Shown: positions 1 to 8,734, counted from the first letter of the stretch. The stretch is DNA of 32,947 nt from Aurantimonas marianensis (GCF_024195285.1 NZ_JALHBS010000036.1:1-32947), one strand, 5' to 3'. Notes: generated by a model from the letters alone, not told the origin. Translations and numbers: made by a program.

Positions 1-1315
1 CGGCGGCGACGAGGTTGAGGAACTCGATCATCGCCTGCTTGGAGTCGATCAGGCCCTCGTCCATGTTGACGTCGATGATCTGGGCGCCGTTCGCCACTTG
101 GTCGCGGGCGACGTCGAGCGCCGCGGCGTAATCGCCGGCGGTGATCAGCTTGCGGAATTTCGCCGAGCCCGTAACGTTGGTGCGCTCGCCGACATTGACG
201 AAGGGAATCTCGGGCGTCAGCGTGAACGGCTCCAGCCCGGACAGGCGCATCAGCGGCTTGGTCTTTGGCACTTGGCGCGGCTGATAGCCGGCCACCGCCT
301 CCGCCAGCGCCTTGATATGATCCGGCGTCGAGCCGCAGCAGCCGCCGACGACGTTGACCAGCCCCTCCTCGGCAAAGACGGCGACCTCCTTGGCCATCGC
401 CTCCGGGCTTTGGTCGTACTCGCCGAACTCGTTCGGCAGACCGGCATTCGGATAGGCGCAGACGAAGGTGTCGGCGACGCCGGAAATTTCGGCCAGATGG
501 TCGCGCATCGCCGCCGCGCCGAGGGCGCAGTTGAGCCCGATGGTGAAGGGCTTGGCGTGGCGCAGCGAATGCCAGAAGGCGGTCGGCGTCTGACCCGACA
601 GCGTGCGGCCCGACAGATCCGTGATCGTGCCGGAGATCATCAGCGGCAGGCGGACGCCCTTCTCCGCGAAGATTTCCTCGCAGGCAAAGACCGCCGCCTT
701 GGCGTTCAGCGTGTCGAAAATCGTCTCGATGAGGATCAGATCGGCGCCACCGTCGATCAGCCCGCGCAGCTGCTCGCCATAGGCGATACGTAGATCGTCA
801 AAGGAAACAGCCCGATAGCCCGGGTTGTTCACATCCGGTGACATCGAGGCCGTGCGGTTGGTCGGCCCGAGAGCGCCGGCGACGAAGCGGCGCTTGCCGT
901 CGGCCTGTTCGGCGCGGATGGCGGCGCGGCGGGCGAGCCGCGCGCCGTCGCGGTTCAGCTCATAGACCTCCGCCTCCATCTGATAATCGGCCTGGGCGAT
1001 GGAGGTCGAGGAGAAGGTGTTGGTTTCCAGAATGTCAGCGCCGGCGATGGCGTAGGAATAATGGATCTCCTCGATCGCCTTGGGCTGCGACAGGTTGAGC
1101 AGGTCATTATTACCCTGCAAATGACATTCGCAGGAGCCGAAGCGGTGGCCGCGAAAATCATCCTCACCGAGGCCGAGCAGCTGGATTTCGGTGCCCATCG
1201 CACCGTCGAGCACGAGAATGCGTTCGCCCGCCGCCTTGCGCAGCGCGTCCGCTGCTTCCGCCGGCGACCGGCCCTCGGTCAGCGGTCCGAAGAGTTGGTC
1301 GAATGTGTCTGTCAT
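1..1315 (-). CDS. metH: Methionine synthase MetH (cobalamin-dependent), N-terminal part, truncated by window edge
   Basis: This gene encodes 5-methyltetrahydrofolate-homocysteine S-methyltransferase, which makes methionine from homocysteine in the cytoplasm. The frame opens with ATG at 1315 ([12 protein letters not shown]) and runs off the left edge after about 438 codons. The N-terminal homocysteine-binding barrel is recognisable: [12 protein letters not shown] near residue 35, and the zinc-ligand signatures GLNCALG and [10 protein letters not shown]. The start of the pterin-binding domain follows ([16 protein letters not shown], then [10 protein letters not shown]). The cobalamin and activation domains would lie outside the window. 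The reading is secure. The upstream region carries a palindrome that could be a SahR-type operator (separate entry). Confidence 0.95.
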   Translation of the reverse strand, partial: MTDTFDQLFGPLTEGRSPAEAADALRKAAGERILVLDGAMGTEIQLLGLGEDDFRGHRFGSCECHLQGNNDLLNLSQPKAIEEIHYSYAIAGADILETNTFSSTSIAQADYQMEAEVYELNRDGARLARRAAIRAEQADGKRRFVAGALGPTNRTASMSPDVNNPGYRAVSFDDLRIAYGEQLRGLIDGGADLILIETIFDTLNAKAAVFACEEIFAEKGVRLPLMISGTITDLSGRTLSGQTPTAFWHSLRHAKPFTIGLNCALGAAAMRDHLAEISGVADTFVCAYPNAGLPNEFGEYDQSPEAMAKEVAVFAEEGLVNVVGGCCGSTPDHIKALAEAVAGYQPRQVPKTKPLMRLSGLEPFTLTPEIPFVNVGERTNVTGSAKFRKLITAGDYAAALDVARDQVANGAQIIDVNMDEGLIDSKQAMIEFLNLVAA

Positions 1316-1349
1316 GGCGTCATCGATCCCGGTTTCTTGACCGCAGATC

Positions 1350-1369
1350 ACATAAAGATATGCTTATGT
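1350..1369. promoter_or_regulatory. Candidate SahR-like operator upstream of metH
   Basis: An imperfect 20-bp palindrome, ACATAA-AGATATGC-TTATGT, lies about 35 bp upstream of the metH start codon. Its outer arms are perfectly complementary and its core is ATAT. SahR regulators (ArsR-type sensors of S-adenosylhomocysteine) control methionine-cycle genes in many Proteobacteria through AT-rich palindromes of this general form. Assigning this site to SahR is inference from position and shape only. Confidence 0.4.
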
Positions 1370-1476
1370 CAACAAACGACCGTCGGGCGCGGTTGACGCG
1401 GAGGGACGTTACGCCCTTGAAACCGTCGTCTTTTCCGAGGATTGTCAGACTATCGACCATCGCGATAGGTCGCGCC

Positions 1477-2096
1477 ATGTCCAAACTCGTCACGCCCCCG
1501 ATCGAAGACGACGCCGTGCCGCTCAATACGACGCGCGCCGCCGAAGGTCTGCCGCGCCGCCGGTTTACCGTGGCCGAAATCGAAGCCTTCGTCGAGACCG
1601 GCGTCATTCCTGAGGAAGAACGGTTCGAACTGATAGGCGGAGAGATCGTACCCATTTCGCCCAAGGGCATGACGCACGAGCGGATCAAGATGTGGCTGAT
1701 GGAGGAGTTGGTCCGCAACCTCCCGCGCCAGTTCGCGACCAATCCCGAAACGACCTTCCGACTATCGGAGGACACGTTTTTGGAGCCCGATTTCGTCGTA
1801 TTCGATCGCGCCTCGGGGCTCGAACGGCTCGACGGCGGCACATGCCTCCTGGCGATCGAGATCGGGCTGTCGAGCCTCGGCTATGATCGCGGCGCAAGGC
1901 CGAAATCTACGCATCGTTCGGCGTCAAGGAGCTCTGGGTCATCGACGGGCGTCGGCTTGAGACCCGCGTCTTCCGGACCCCCGAAGGCAATGGATATGCA
2001 TCGACCCGCGACGTTGCCACGGACGAGACGCTGGAGCCGCTCGCCGTCCCCGGCTTCGCGCTGCGGCTCGGCGAGTTCAGGTGGTTCGAGGGGTGA
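1477..2096 (+). pseudogene. Uma2-family (DUF820) putative restriction endonuclease-like protein, frameshifted
   Basis: The frame starts with ATG at 1477 (MSKLVTPPIEDDAVPL) and reads through typical Uma2 family sequence: RRFTVAEIEAF, EERFELIGGEIV, and EPDFVVFDR with the PD of a PD-(D/E)XK core, then LLAIEIG. Near 1894-1897 the reading frame must change by one base. In the other frame the family sequence continues as KAEIYASFGVKELWVIDG and ends at TGA 2094-2096 after GEFRWFEG. One missing base in GGCGCAAGGCC restores a full protein of about 206 residues. The original frame instead continues into unrelated sequence. Uma2 proteins are common in cyanobacteria and scattered elsewhere, and their function is poorly known. 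The defect is either a real single-base deletion or a sequencing error. Confidence 0.8.
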
Positions 2097-2218
2097 TGGC
2101 GGGCAAGCGGGAAGGGATGAAGAAGTGCAGGGTTCTGTTCTTTAAAATCGAGAGTTGGAGAAGGGTGGAGAGCACGAGATCAAGGCTATGACCTTCAGGT
2201 TGTGGGTATTCACGGAGG

Positions 2219-2899
2219 TTAAATCCGTCCCGCCGCTTCGAACTGGCGGAAGTGTGGAGCAAAATCACATAGCGCTGGACCACCTTCCGGCAGAGTGACC
2301 TTTACCGTGGCAAGTGTGCCATAGCTGTCGCTGCATTCCTGAGCAAACCTGACTATGCCGGACTCCGGATCAATCGACATGAGGTAGGCATCGAAGAGGC
2401 GGTGGAGGTCGGCGCGAAGGATCAGCCCATTGCACAGATTATCCTTCCCTTGCGAAGCCACACCGGAAATATGAGCGGCGTCTATCGCTTCCAGCGCGTT
2501 GCACCCGCTAACGAGACATCTGGCACCGAAGAGTTCCAGCAGAGCCACTCGGAATTTGGCTTGCCCCTCCCTAGTCCATCGCTCAATGCTCTCGCGCTGC
2601 CGTTGCTGCCGTTCAAGGCGTTTAATTTCATCGTTGAACTCGATGTGCAGAATTTCGAACCGCGCCCGCAGAGCATTGGCGGCACGCAGCGAATGGGGTC
2701 CATCCCAATCAACACCGGCGCGTATATAGGCCAAGCGTAGAACGGCCTTGAGTGGCAAGACTTTGTTCCCATAACGGACGAAATAGGATCTTGGTGTGCC
2801 CGCACCTGAGGCTTGCCTGAGCGCCTCCTTATCCATGTCAGCAGCTTCGGCTAAAGCTTCGGCAAATTGATCATTTGTAATTGCAAGTGGTTCCACCAT
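2219..2899 (-). CDS. HNH endonuclease-domain protein
   Basis: A 226-residue protein. I chose ATG 2899 (MVEPLAITNDQF) because a strong GGGAGGGA ribosome-binding site precedes it; a start 29 codons upstream would be possible but lacks this. The C-terminal half matches the HNH_2 type of nuclease domain: a Cys pair at 128 and 133 (CLVSGC), then AIDAAHISG with His143, then NGLILRADLHRLFDAYLMSI, holding the Asn157 and His166 of the HNH core. Residues 80-110 are charged and helical. It stands alone, with neither a restriction-methylation partner nor phage genes beside it. Similar single genes occur in genomic islands as standalone nucleases or restriction enzymes. The domain call is firm, the biological role unknown. 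Confidence 0.8.
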   Translation of the reverse strand: MVEPLAITNDQFAEALAEAADMDKEALRQASGAGTPRSYFVRYGNKVLPLKAVLRLAYIRAGVDWDGPHSLRAANALRARFEILHIEFNDEIKRLERQQRQRESIERWTREGQAKFRVALLELFGARCLVSGCNALEAIDAAHISGVASQGKDNLCNGLILRADLHRLFDAYLMSIDPESGIVRFAQECSDSYGTLATVKVTLPEGGPALCDFAPHFRQFEAAGRI

Positions 2900-3101
2900 T
2901 TCCCTCCCTAACCTGTTGAGGCACCGACAGCAGCGCAGCAAGGTATATCGTTGAATTGGTGTAAATGTTGCTGGCCATTGCCGCACCGATCCACTGCGCT
3001 AGCGTCAGCCAGTATTATTTTCATGCCCACGATCGCACCGTGCATTATGATCGAAGCATTGGCAAGCGCGCTTCCATCAGGCGCGTCTACCCTGCCCTGC
3101 C

Positions 3102-4466
3102 TCACATCCCCTTCGCCAACTCGTCCAATGACCGCCGCGTCGTCTCGACGATCGTATCGATGTGCGCCGCCTCGATGATCAGCGGCGGGCAGAAGGCCAG
3201 CGCGTCGCCGATGGCCCGCGCGATGACGCCGTTCTTCTGCAGGATGGCGAAGGCTTGCGCCGCCATCGCGCCGGGCGGCTGCATCGCGACCTTCGCTGCC
3301 TTGTCGGTGACGAGTTCGATCGCGCCGATCAGCCCGACGCCCCGAGCCTCGCCGACCAGCGGATGATCCTCGAGCGACTTAAGGCCCGCCTGAAGGTAAT
3401 TCCCCATCTCGCGGGCGTTGCCGACAAGATCGCGCTCCTCGATGATCTTGAGGTTTTCCAAAGCCACCGCAGCCGCCACCGGATGGCCCGACGCCGTAAA
3501 GCCGGTACCGAGCGTGCCGATCTCGGCCGACCGGTCGGCGATCGGCTCATAGACCTTTTCGTTGATCAGCAGCGCCGAGATCGGCAGGTAGGACGAGGAC
3601 AGCGCCTTCGACAGCGTCATGATGTCCGGCTCGATCCCGTAGGTCTGCGATCCGAACATCTCCCCCGTGCGCCCGAACCCGCAGATCACCTCGTCGGCGA
3701 CCAAAAGGATGTCGTGCTTCTTGAGCACGACCTGGATCTTCTCCCAGTACGTCGCCGGCGGTACCACGACGCCGCCCGCGCCCATCACCGGCTCGCCGAT
3801 GAAGGCGGCAATGGTCTCCGGCCCCTCCGTCTGGATCATCGCCTCAAGGTCCTCGGCGCAGCGTGTGGCGAACTCCTCTTCGCTCTCGCCGACGCGTCCC
3901 TCGCGCCAGTAATGCGGGCACGTCGTGTGCAGCACGCCCTCGATCGGGAGGTCGAAATCGCGGTGGTTGTTAACGAGGCCGGTCAGGCTGGCGGAGGCCA
4001 GCGTGACGCCGTGATAGCCGCGCATCCGGCTGACGAACTTCTTCTTCCGCGGCTGGCCGAGCGCGTTGGCGCGATAGCGCACCAGCTTCATCATGGTGTC
4101 GTTGGCTTCGGAGCCGGAATTGGTGAAATAGGCCTTCGACATCGGTACCGGCGCCATCGCGACCAGCTTCTCGGCGAGTTCGATCGCCGGCCCATGCGAT
4201 TTGTGCGTAAAGGTATGGTAGTAGGGCAGCTTGCCCATCTGCTTCGCCGCGGCGTCGACCAAGCGCTGTTCGCCGAAGCCGACGGCGACGCTCCACAGCC
4301 CGGCCATCGCCTCGATATAGCGGTTGCCGTCGGTGTCGGTGACGAACACCCCCTCGCCCTTGTCGATCACCACCGGGCCGTTCGCTTCGTGCTTGCGGGC
4401 ATTGGTGTAGCTGTGCAGGTGGAACGCGATGTCGCGGCCCTCGATCGAGTTCGGCTGGACGGTCAT
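3102..4466 (-). CDS. Class III PLP-dependent aminotransferase (omega-amino acid/pyruvate type)
   Basis: A 454-residue cytoplasmic fold-type I transaminase of full family length. Visible hallmarks are the PLP-phosphate-binding NSGSEAND near 117, the cofactor-ring stacking region RMRGYHGVT near 148, the conserved LVADEVICGFGRTG with Asp258, and the Schiff-base lysine Lys287 in TLSKALSSSYLP. The TGFTASGHP segment is typical of omega-amino acid:pyruvate aminotransferases acting on beta-alanine, putrescine or taurine-like amines. Substrate cannot be fixed from sequence, and the gene has no catabolic neighbours. ATG 4466 begins MTVQPNSIEGRDIAFHLHSYTNA, the usual start of the family. The 470-bp region upstream contains a possible divergent small RNA. 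Confidence 0.9.
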   Translation of the reverse strand: MTVQPNSIEGRDIAFHLHSYTNARKHEANGPVVIDKGEGVFVTDTDGNRYIEAMAGLWSVAVGFGEQRLVDAAAKQMGKLPYYHTFTHKSHGPAIELAEKLVAMAPVPMSKAYFTNSGSEANDTMMKLVRYRANALGQPRKKKFVSRMRGYHGVTLASASLTGLVNNHRDFDLPIEGVLHTTCPHYWREGRVGESEEEFATRCAEDLEAMIQTEGPETIAAFIGEPVMGAGGVVVPPATYWEKIQVVLKKHDILLVADEVICGFGRTGEMFGSQTYGIEPDIMTLSKALSSSYLPISALLINEKVYEPIADRSAEIGTLGTGFTASGHPVAAAVALENLKIIEERDLVGNAREMGNYLQAGLKSLEDHPLVGEARGVGLIGAIELVTDKAAKVAMQPPGAMAAQAFAILQKNGVIARAIGDALAFCPPLIIEAAHIDTIVETTRRSLDELAKGM

Positions 4467-4671
4467 GGGGAATCACTCCGGTTGAACGACGGTTCGTCGA
4501 TGCCGGCTCTCGATCCGGCATGGGAACGCTCGTTCGCTGTGGTGCGCCGCCGCAAGGCCTTTGGTCAACCGACCATACGAAAATTCTGGGGCCACCGGTC
4601 GCAAGTCGGGATATCGGTGACCGAGCGAATGGTCAGCCTTGCGCAAGCTACGAGGGCTACCCATTTAGGGA

Positions 4672-4822
4672 TGGTGCAACGCGTCCCTGACACTCAGGTC
4701 GATGCGCCTAAGGTCTTCAGCTTCCCGTCCGACCACGGATGTACTGGCGAGTCGGGAAGCGAGGGCCGCACAATCTCGCAAGAGACGCCAAGCCGCCGGG
4801 AGAAATCCAGGCGGCTTTTTGC
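4672..4822 (+). ncRNA. Candidate structured small RNA, unidentified
   Basis: Read on the plus strand, this stretch forms consecutive stems. First, a hairpin built on CCTGA-cac-TCAGG (4686-4698) is extended by GCGTC/GATGC. Second, a 15-bp stem pairs 4712-4727 with 4753-4767 (GGTCTTC and GCTTCCCG with CGGGAAGC and GAGGGCC, one bulged A and G-U wobbles). Third, TCTC-GCAA-GAGA forms a GNRA-type tetraloop near 4774-4785. The last element is the terminator at 4790-4820. Both flanking genes are on the opposite strand, so this would be an independent transcript. The 5' end is not defined and no clear promoter was found. A 6S-like RNA was considered, but a single closing rod could not be made. No known family is recognised. 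Confidence 0.4.
4790..4820 (+). terminator. Intrinsic terminator, plus strand
   Basis: AAGCCGCC (4790-4797) pairs perfectly with GGCGGCTT (4810-4817) across a 12-nt loop, and the T-run continues to 4820. The run of T lies only on the plus-strand side, so it would end a rightward transcript such as the candidate small RNA, not the leftward genes. Confidence 0.65.
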
Positions 4823-4870
4823 TTGTCGCGCCTTGAGGCTCGGATGATGCTCCGCGCATGGCAGTATCAC

Positions 4871-4904
4871 GCACTGCCGGGAGCCCCTGTGCCCCCGGCA
4901 GTGC
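4871..4904 (-). terminator. Hairpin downstream of the PCu(A)C gene
   Basis: GCACTGCCGGG (4871-4881) and CCCGGCAGTGC (4894-4904) form an 11-bp perfect stem starting 36 bp after the PCu(A)C stop codon. No T-run follows on the minus strand, so it may stop transcription with a factor or protect the 3' end. Confidence 0.45.
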
Positions 4905-4939
4905 TGATGTCACGATCGAAGCCCGGCAGTCCCGAGCCG

Positions 4940-5617
4940 CTACTTCTGTTCGGCTTGCGTCGCGTCGGGGCGCAGCACCGGCAAGGTGACCTCGACCGCA
5001 CCAGCGCGCTCGAAGGTGAGGTTCACCGAGATACTCGCGCCTTTCTCGAACGGCTCGGCGACATCGAAGAACATCAGGTGATTTCCTCCCGGCCGCAGCG
5101 AAACCGCCTCTCCCGGGGGGATCGTCACACCGTCCTTCAGAGCGCGCATACGCATCACCTCGCCCTCCATCGCCATTTCGTGGAGTTCGACCCGCCCCGC
5201 CGCGGGTGACGACACCGAGACGAGCCGATCGACCTCCGTACCCGAATTGACGATCGTCAGATAGCCGCCGGCGACCTTGGCGCCGGGCAGCATCGCGCGG
5301 GTAAAGCCGCCAGACAGAAGCAGATCGCCGACGGCCACCTGCCTGGCGGGCGATGCGGGCTCGGCGGTCCCGGCACCCGCTTGCATCGCGCCATGGTCCA
5401 TGTCGCCGTTCATGCCATCCGTCATGGCCTCGCCGGAGCCATGCGAATCCGCGACACGCAGTGCTCCCTGCCGCTCCGGTTTGGGTGCGAAAACCGCCTT
5501 GGCGGCGGTACCGTCCGTGGCCAGCGCATCCGCAGGCGTAGCGTCGGCATGGGCGTTGGACAAAGGAATGCAGGCAACGAGCGCCGCCGCGAACACGCGG
5601 CCGATAGGGATATTCAT
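4940..5617 (-). CDS. PCu(A)C-type periplasmic copper chaperone with Met/His-rich extension
   Basis: A 225-residue secreted protein. Residues 1-24 form a signal peptide ending in NAHA. The C-terminal domain from about residue 95 is a PCu(A)C (DUF461) copper chaperone, with the copper site visible as His146-x10-Met157 and His180-x-Met182 (family pattern H(M)x10Mx21-22HxM). Such proteins carry Cu(I) in the periplasm, classically to the CuA or CuB centres of cytochrome oxidase. Between signal and domain lies a linker of about 70 residues with MTDGMNGDMDHGAMQ, a likely extra copper-binding stretch. It is the last gene of the leftward block behind the DUF2946 gene (58-bp gap) and the bufferin genes, which suggests a part in copper handling rather than only oxidase assembly. 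Confidence 0.9.
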   Translation of the reverse strand: MNIPIGRVFAAALVACIPLSNAHADATPADALATDGTAAKAVFAPKPERQGALRVADSHGSGEAMTDGMNGDMDHGAMQAGAGTAEPASPARQVAVGDLLLSGGFTRAMLPGAKVAGGYLTIVNSGTEVDRLVSVSSPAAGRVELHEMAMEGEVMRMRALKDGVTIPPGEAVSLRPGGNHLMFFDVAEPFEKGASISVNLTFERAGAVEVTLPVLRPDATQAEQK

Positions 5618-5675
5618 GATAGTCTCCTGAAATCAGGTGAGCGCGAGTCAACGCGCGACAAAGTGCGGATCGGCT

Positions 5676-6050
5676 TCAGGAGATGGTGGGAGGACTTTGT
5701 CCGGCGCGCGCGAACAGTGCCAGCGGCCTGCGATCCGTCGCGACGGGGGAGCCCGGCAGATCGACGGAGGCGGTGTCACGGAAAACGGGATGCGCCGCGA
5801 GCGGGATCCGGGCGTCGCCGGCGATTCCGGCGTGGCAGCAGGCGGCCGCGAGGCACGGACAGTCGACCATGCCGGCAGCGCCACTGGAGGAATGTCCGGC
5901 CGTCCCCTGTTCCGTACAGATGATCGCCCCGGATCCAGCGCCTTGCGCCGCCATGACGCCCTGCGCCATACCGCCGACGAGCAGCTGGATCAGCAGGACC
6001 AACAGCCCGAGCGCGGCAAAACCGCTCCGCTCTCGGCGCAGCGCCCTCAT
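5676..6050 (-). CDS. DUF2946-type small exported/membrane protein
   Basis: A 124-residue protein with an N-terminal hydrophobic segment (AALGLLVLLIQLLVGG), then cysteine- and histidine-containing sequence (IICTEQG, VDCPCLAAACCHAG) and a hydrophilic tail. This matches the DUF2946 family, small proteins often found beside copper-chaperone and copper-transport genes. The Cys cluster CPC...CC would suit metal binding, which is inference. ATG 6050 is the only reasonable start but has no clear ribosome-binding site. It lies between doxX and the PCu(A)C gene on the same strand. A hairpin at the doxX end may separate this pair from the bufferin genes. Confidence 0.7.
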   Translation of the reverse strand: MRALRRERSGFAALGLLVLLIQLLVGGMAQGVMAAQGAGSGAIICTEQGTAGHSSSGAAGMVDCPCLAAACCHAGIAGDARIPLAAHPVFRDTASVDLPGSPVATDRRPLALFARAGQSPPTIS

Positions 6051-6133
6051 GCGACCATACTGGCTGACGGGATGGACATGCTGCCTGCTAACATGCTCGG
6101 GCGACGGCCGTCATCCGCAAAGTGCGAAGAGAC

Positions 6134-6169
6134 CAAAGCAGGTTCAGGCCGTCGGAGTCGGCCTGAACC
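6134..6169 (-). terminator. Hairpin overlapping the end of doxX
   Basis: GGTTCAGGCCG (6141-6151) and CGGCCTGAACC (6159-6169) form an 11-bp perfect stem with a 7-nt loop. The stem includes the doxX stop codon (6144-6146) and on the minus strand is followed by TGCTTTGG. It is a probable full or partial terminator between the bufABC-doxX genes and the DUF2946/PCu(A)C pair. Confidence 0.55.
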
Positions 6170-6629
6170 GGCTTGCATCGGAGCGTGTCGCCAGTAATGC
6201 GTCGACGGCGAGTCGTCCGCCGCCGAAGACGACAAGCGCCAGAGACATCGCCGCCCAGGGCAGATGAAAATTCGCCCAGCCATCCGGGATCGTCAACTGG
6301 ATGACCGCGGTCATCACCAGCAGCCCGAGTGCAGCAAAACGGGTGCCGAGACCCAGCACCAGCAGAATCGGCAGGACGATCTCGGCGAGACCGGAAAGAT
6401 GGGCACTGACGATCGGCAAAGGAAAATCGTAGACGCGACCGAGGATGTGCAGCTTGAACTCCTCGTTGAACAGGTAGCGGGCGCCCCCGGACAGCTGCAA
6501 GAACCCGTCCCATTTCGTCAGGCCGGATCGGAAGAACGGCACCGCCAGCGCGAGGCGCAGCGCCAGAAGCGGCAGCGACGGCGGAACGGCGGCGAGGCCC
6601 TCCTCGACGCGGCGCAACATCTCAGACAT
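6144..6629 (-). CDS. DoxX-family membrane protein of the bufferin operon
   Basis: A 161-residue integral membrane protein with four hydrophobic segments. It shows the DoxX family pattern: ALRLALAVPFFRSGLTKWDG near residue 25, a periplasmic-loop region with Tyr and Phe, then SGLAEIVLPILLVLGLGTRFAAL and a final helix LALVVFGGGRLAVD. DoxX proteins are frequent partners of bufferin (DUF2282/DUF692/DUF2063) operons, where they may take part in redox or quinone-linked steps, but their role there is not settled. Its start overlaps the end of bufC by 8 bp, indicating translational coupling. Confidence 0.85.
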   Translation of the reverse strand: MSEMLRRVEEGLAAVPPSLPLLALRLALAVPFFRSGLTKWDGFLQLSGGARYLFNEEFKLHILGRVYDFPLPIVSAHLSGLAEIVLPILLVLGLGTRFAALGLLVMTAVIQLTIPDGWANFHLPWAAMSLALVVFGGGRLAVDALLATRSDASRFRPTPTA

Positions 6630-7422
6630 GGGGTTTCCTCCTTTCCCTGACAGTCACGACGGCGCCAAGATGGATGAGCGCCACGAGCGCCCGGCCGAAA
6701 TCGAAGGCGGGGTCGGCCTCGATCGCGGCTTCAGCCGCTTGCGTGAAGGGTCGCCCCGACAACAGGGCGGCGACAAAACTTGCGTCCGCTGGTGGCGGCA
6801 CGGTGAGGCCTATCTCGGCCTTTGGGCGCGTGATCAGGACGTCCTCGCCGGTCCATTCGCAGATTGGCTTCGCCGGCTCGATCTGGTGGTTCGACCAGAT
6901 CGTCCCGACGGGAAAGGCTGACCGGACGAAACGCGCGGCCGGATGCGCGTCGATGACCATGTCGCCGAGCCGTTCGGGATCGAGCGCAGACAGCGCCGCC
7001 ATGTCGAGCACCGGCGCTTCGGCGGCGTGATACGCTTCGGATACGGCGACCTCGATCCGCGCCACGTCGCCGAGATAGGGAACGGTGTCCGCCGGCGCGA
7101 ACGCGGCGACGAATGCCGGAAATTCCGTTCCGTATCTCAGCAAAACCGGCGAGCGCGGCTTCACAGCCTGAACGAATTCCCGCGCCATGCCCCGGAAGAA
7201 CTCGTCGCCGACGAGTTGCCTGGTGACCGGGAAGCGCTTGCCGAGCGCCTCGACCAGCGAGACATGCACATTGTTGCGATAGATGGCGAAACGGCTGGCA
7301 TCGGGCGCGCCCCGCCGCGTCGTCAGGCCTTTTGGCACGAGTGGCGCCTGCCTAGTGGTCAACGCGGCGACGAAGTCCGCCGCAGCCAGCGACGGCGCCT
7401 CAGGCGCGGTCCGGCCGCTCAT
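6622..7422 (-). CDS. bufC: BufC/HvfC-type partner protein (DUF2063)
   Basis: A 266-residue cytoplasmic protein with the DUF2063 (HvfC/BufC N-terminal) domain: [14 protein letters not shown] near 19, the signature [29 protein letters not shown], then [18 protein letters not shown] near 143, and a C-terminal beta-rich region ([17 protein letters not shown]). In studied bufferin systems this protein brings the precursor peptide to the MNIO enzyme encoded next to it. Here it overlaps bufB by 4 bp (ATGA) and doxX by 8 bp, so the three are co-translated. The family assignment is firm; function is taken from the family. Confidence 0.9.
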   Translation of the reverse strand: MSGRTAPEAPSLAAADFVAALTTRQAPLVPKGLTTRRGAPDASRFAIYRNNVHVSLVEALGKRFPVTRQLVGDEFFRGMAREFVQAVKPRSPVLLRYGTEFPAFVAAFAPADTVPYLGDVARIEVAVSEAYHAAEAPVLDMAALSALDPERLGDMVIDAHPAARFVRSAFPVGTIWSNHQIEPAKPICEWTGEDVLITRPKAEIGLTVPPPADASFVAALLSGRPFTQAAEAAIEADPAFDFGRALVALIHLGAVVTVRERRKPHV

Positions 7423-8330
7423 GCCGCCGACCGCGAAAGCGCTCGGCAGCGACGCTGACGCTCCAGCGCCATCGCCGTCTCGACCCGGTCAGCCTCGTCG
7501 AGCAGCCGTTTGAAAGCTGGCACGTCATTATCCCATTCGACCAGTGTCGCGACCGGTCCGGTCCGCTTCAGCGTATGACGGTAAAGGTCGAAGACATCCG
7601 GCAGGACCGGCGATCCATGGGCGTCGATCAGCACGCGCTCGCCGGCTTCGTCGACGGTCTCCTCATAGCCCGCGAGATGAATCTCGCCCACCCGGTCGAC
7701 GGGAAACCGGTCGATATAGGCGACCGGATCGAGACCGTGATTGACCGCCGAAACCATGACGTTGTTGACGTCGAGCAGCAGCCCGCAACCGGTGCGGTCG
7801 GACACGGCAGCGAGAAAGTCGATCTCGTCGATCGTCGATTGCTCGAAGAGGAGATAGGTCGACGGGTTTTCGAGTAACATCCTTAGCCCGAGCGTCTGCT
7901 GGGTTTCGTCGACATGCGCCGACACCCGGTCAAGCGTGGTTTCCGTGTAGGGAAGCGGCAAAAGGTCGTTCAGATAGGCGCTCTCATGGGTCGACCATGC
8001 CAGATGCTCGGAAAAGCTCTCCGGCCGATAGCGATCGATCAGGCGCCGCAGCCGCGCGAGATGTGCGCGGTCGAGCGGATCCTCTCCGCCGATCGACAGG
8101 CCAACGCCGTGCAGCGACAAGGGATAGCGCGCGCGGATCGCTTCAAGATAGCGGTGCGGCGGGCCGCCCTCGCCCATGTAGTTTTCGGCATGCACTTCGA
8201 AGAAGCCGACAGCTGGCGCGGTATCCAGAATGTCGCGATAGTGCTCCGGCTTCAGGCCGAGACCGGTCGCCGCCGGCAGCCCCGCGCCATTCGAATGTCT
8301 GCTCACCTCACCGTCGCGTTCGACGACCAT
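7419..8330 (-). CDS. bufB: MNIO-family (DUF692) bufferin-modifying enzyme BufB
   Basis: A 303-residue multinuclear nonheme-iron oxidative enzyme. In this family the enzyme modifies cysteines of the precursor peptide, in bufferins turning some into thiooxazoles. TIM-barrel iron-ligand motifs are all visible: [11 protein letters not shown] near 42, [13 protein letters not shown] near 71, [43 protein letters not shown] and [12 protein letters not shown], then [11 protein letters not shown] 8330 is preceded by GGGAGG at normal spacing; an earlier open frame through the bufA gene is out of family and was rejected. The gene sits 73 bp after bufA1 and overlaps bufC. Confidence 0.93.
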   Translation of the reverse strand: MVVERDGEVSRHSNGAGLPAATGLGLKPEHYRDILDTAPAVGFFEVHAENYMGEGGPPHRYLEAIRARYPLSLHGVGLSIGGEDPLDRAHLARLRRLIDRYRPESFSEHLAWSTHESAYLNDLLPLPYTETTLDRVSAHVDETQQTLGLRMLLENPSTYLLFEQSTIDEIDFLAAVSDRTGCGLLLDVNNVMVSAVNHGLDPVAYIDRFPVDRVGEIHLAGYEETVDEAGERVLIDAHGSPVLPDVFDLYRHTLKRTGPVATLVEWDNDVPAFKRLLDEADRVETAMALERQRRCRALSRSAA

Positions 8331-8403
8331 CCCAGCCTCCCTGCGGAACGACGCTTCGTGGGAAGGTCCGGCACCGTGCCCGACCTTCCCACGATGGAAC
8401 GGC

Positions 8404-8697
8404 TTAGGCCGGAAGATCGCGCGTGAGCGGCTCGGTGGAGCCTTTGCGGTTGCCGGGCAGTTCCATCGTCTCGCAGGTACCCGCCGGGACGGCTTTCCAG
8501 GCGTTGCCCTGATAGTCGAGCGAGGCGGTGCCGGCACAGGTCGTGCCAGCTCCCGCCTTGCAGTCGTTCTGGCCGGCCAACGCCACGCCGTAGCACTTGA
8601 CGGTTTCCTTGTCCTGCGCTCCGGCGGGGAGCGCCGTGGTGGTGAGCGCGGCGGCCAGAGAGCCGGCCAGTGCGAGATTGAATGAGCGACGGTCCAT
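8404..8697 (-). CDS. bufA1: Bufferin precursor peptide (DUF2282, BufA1-like)
   Basis: A 97-residue precursor of a ribosomally made, modified copper-binding peptide. Residues 1-27 are a signal peptide ([25 protein letters not shown]), and the mature part carries four cysteines at 35, 46, 54 and 75 in the family pattern [34 protein letters not shown]2282 peptides are modified by BufB/BufC and sequester copper in the periplasm; they protect against copper stress in Caulobacter. ATG 8697 has a strong AAGGAGG site 6 nt upstream. It is the first gene of the operon and follows a leader of about 155 nt that contains a dispersed repeat. Only this one precursor is seen in the operon. Confidence 0.92.
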   Translation of the reverse strand: MDRRSFNLALAGSLAAALTTTALPAGAQDKETVKCYGVALAGQNDCKAGAGTTCAGTASLDYQGNAWKAVPAGTCETMELPGNRKGSTEPLTRDLPA

Positions 8698-8734
8698 GGA
8701 GTCCTCCTTCGAGACCTTTGAGCGAACGAGGCGA

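Larger units (their letters stand above)
4467..4939. other. 473-bp region without a protein gene
   Basis: No convincing coding frame is seen on either strand. The region must hold the promoter of the minus-strand aminotransferase. It also holds a series of stem-loops that end in an intrinsic terminator on the plus strand (4790-4820), and a second perfect hairpin (4871-4904) just after the PCu(A)C gene. Confidence 0.6.

Noticed and set aside
1303-1476. Longer N-terminus for the Uma2-family protein
   Set aside because: It would overlap the metH start and operator, and the added residues do not look like the family.
4672-4822. 6S RNA as identity for the structured region
   Set aside because: A single long closing stem with a central bubble could not be built; the stems are consecutive, so the identity is left open.
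3162-4847. 561-codon open frame on the plus strand opposite the class III aminotransferase
   Set aside because: It is an antisense shadow caused by high GC: the minus strand encodes a complete, family-length enzyme and the plus product is Arg/Asp/His-rich without any domain.
4665-5651. 328-codon minus frame overlapping the PCu(A)C gene
   Set aside because: Arg/Gly-rich out-of-frame reading of a gene with a clear signal peptide and copper motif in the other frame.
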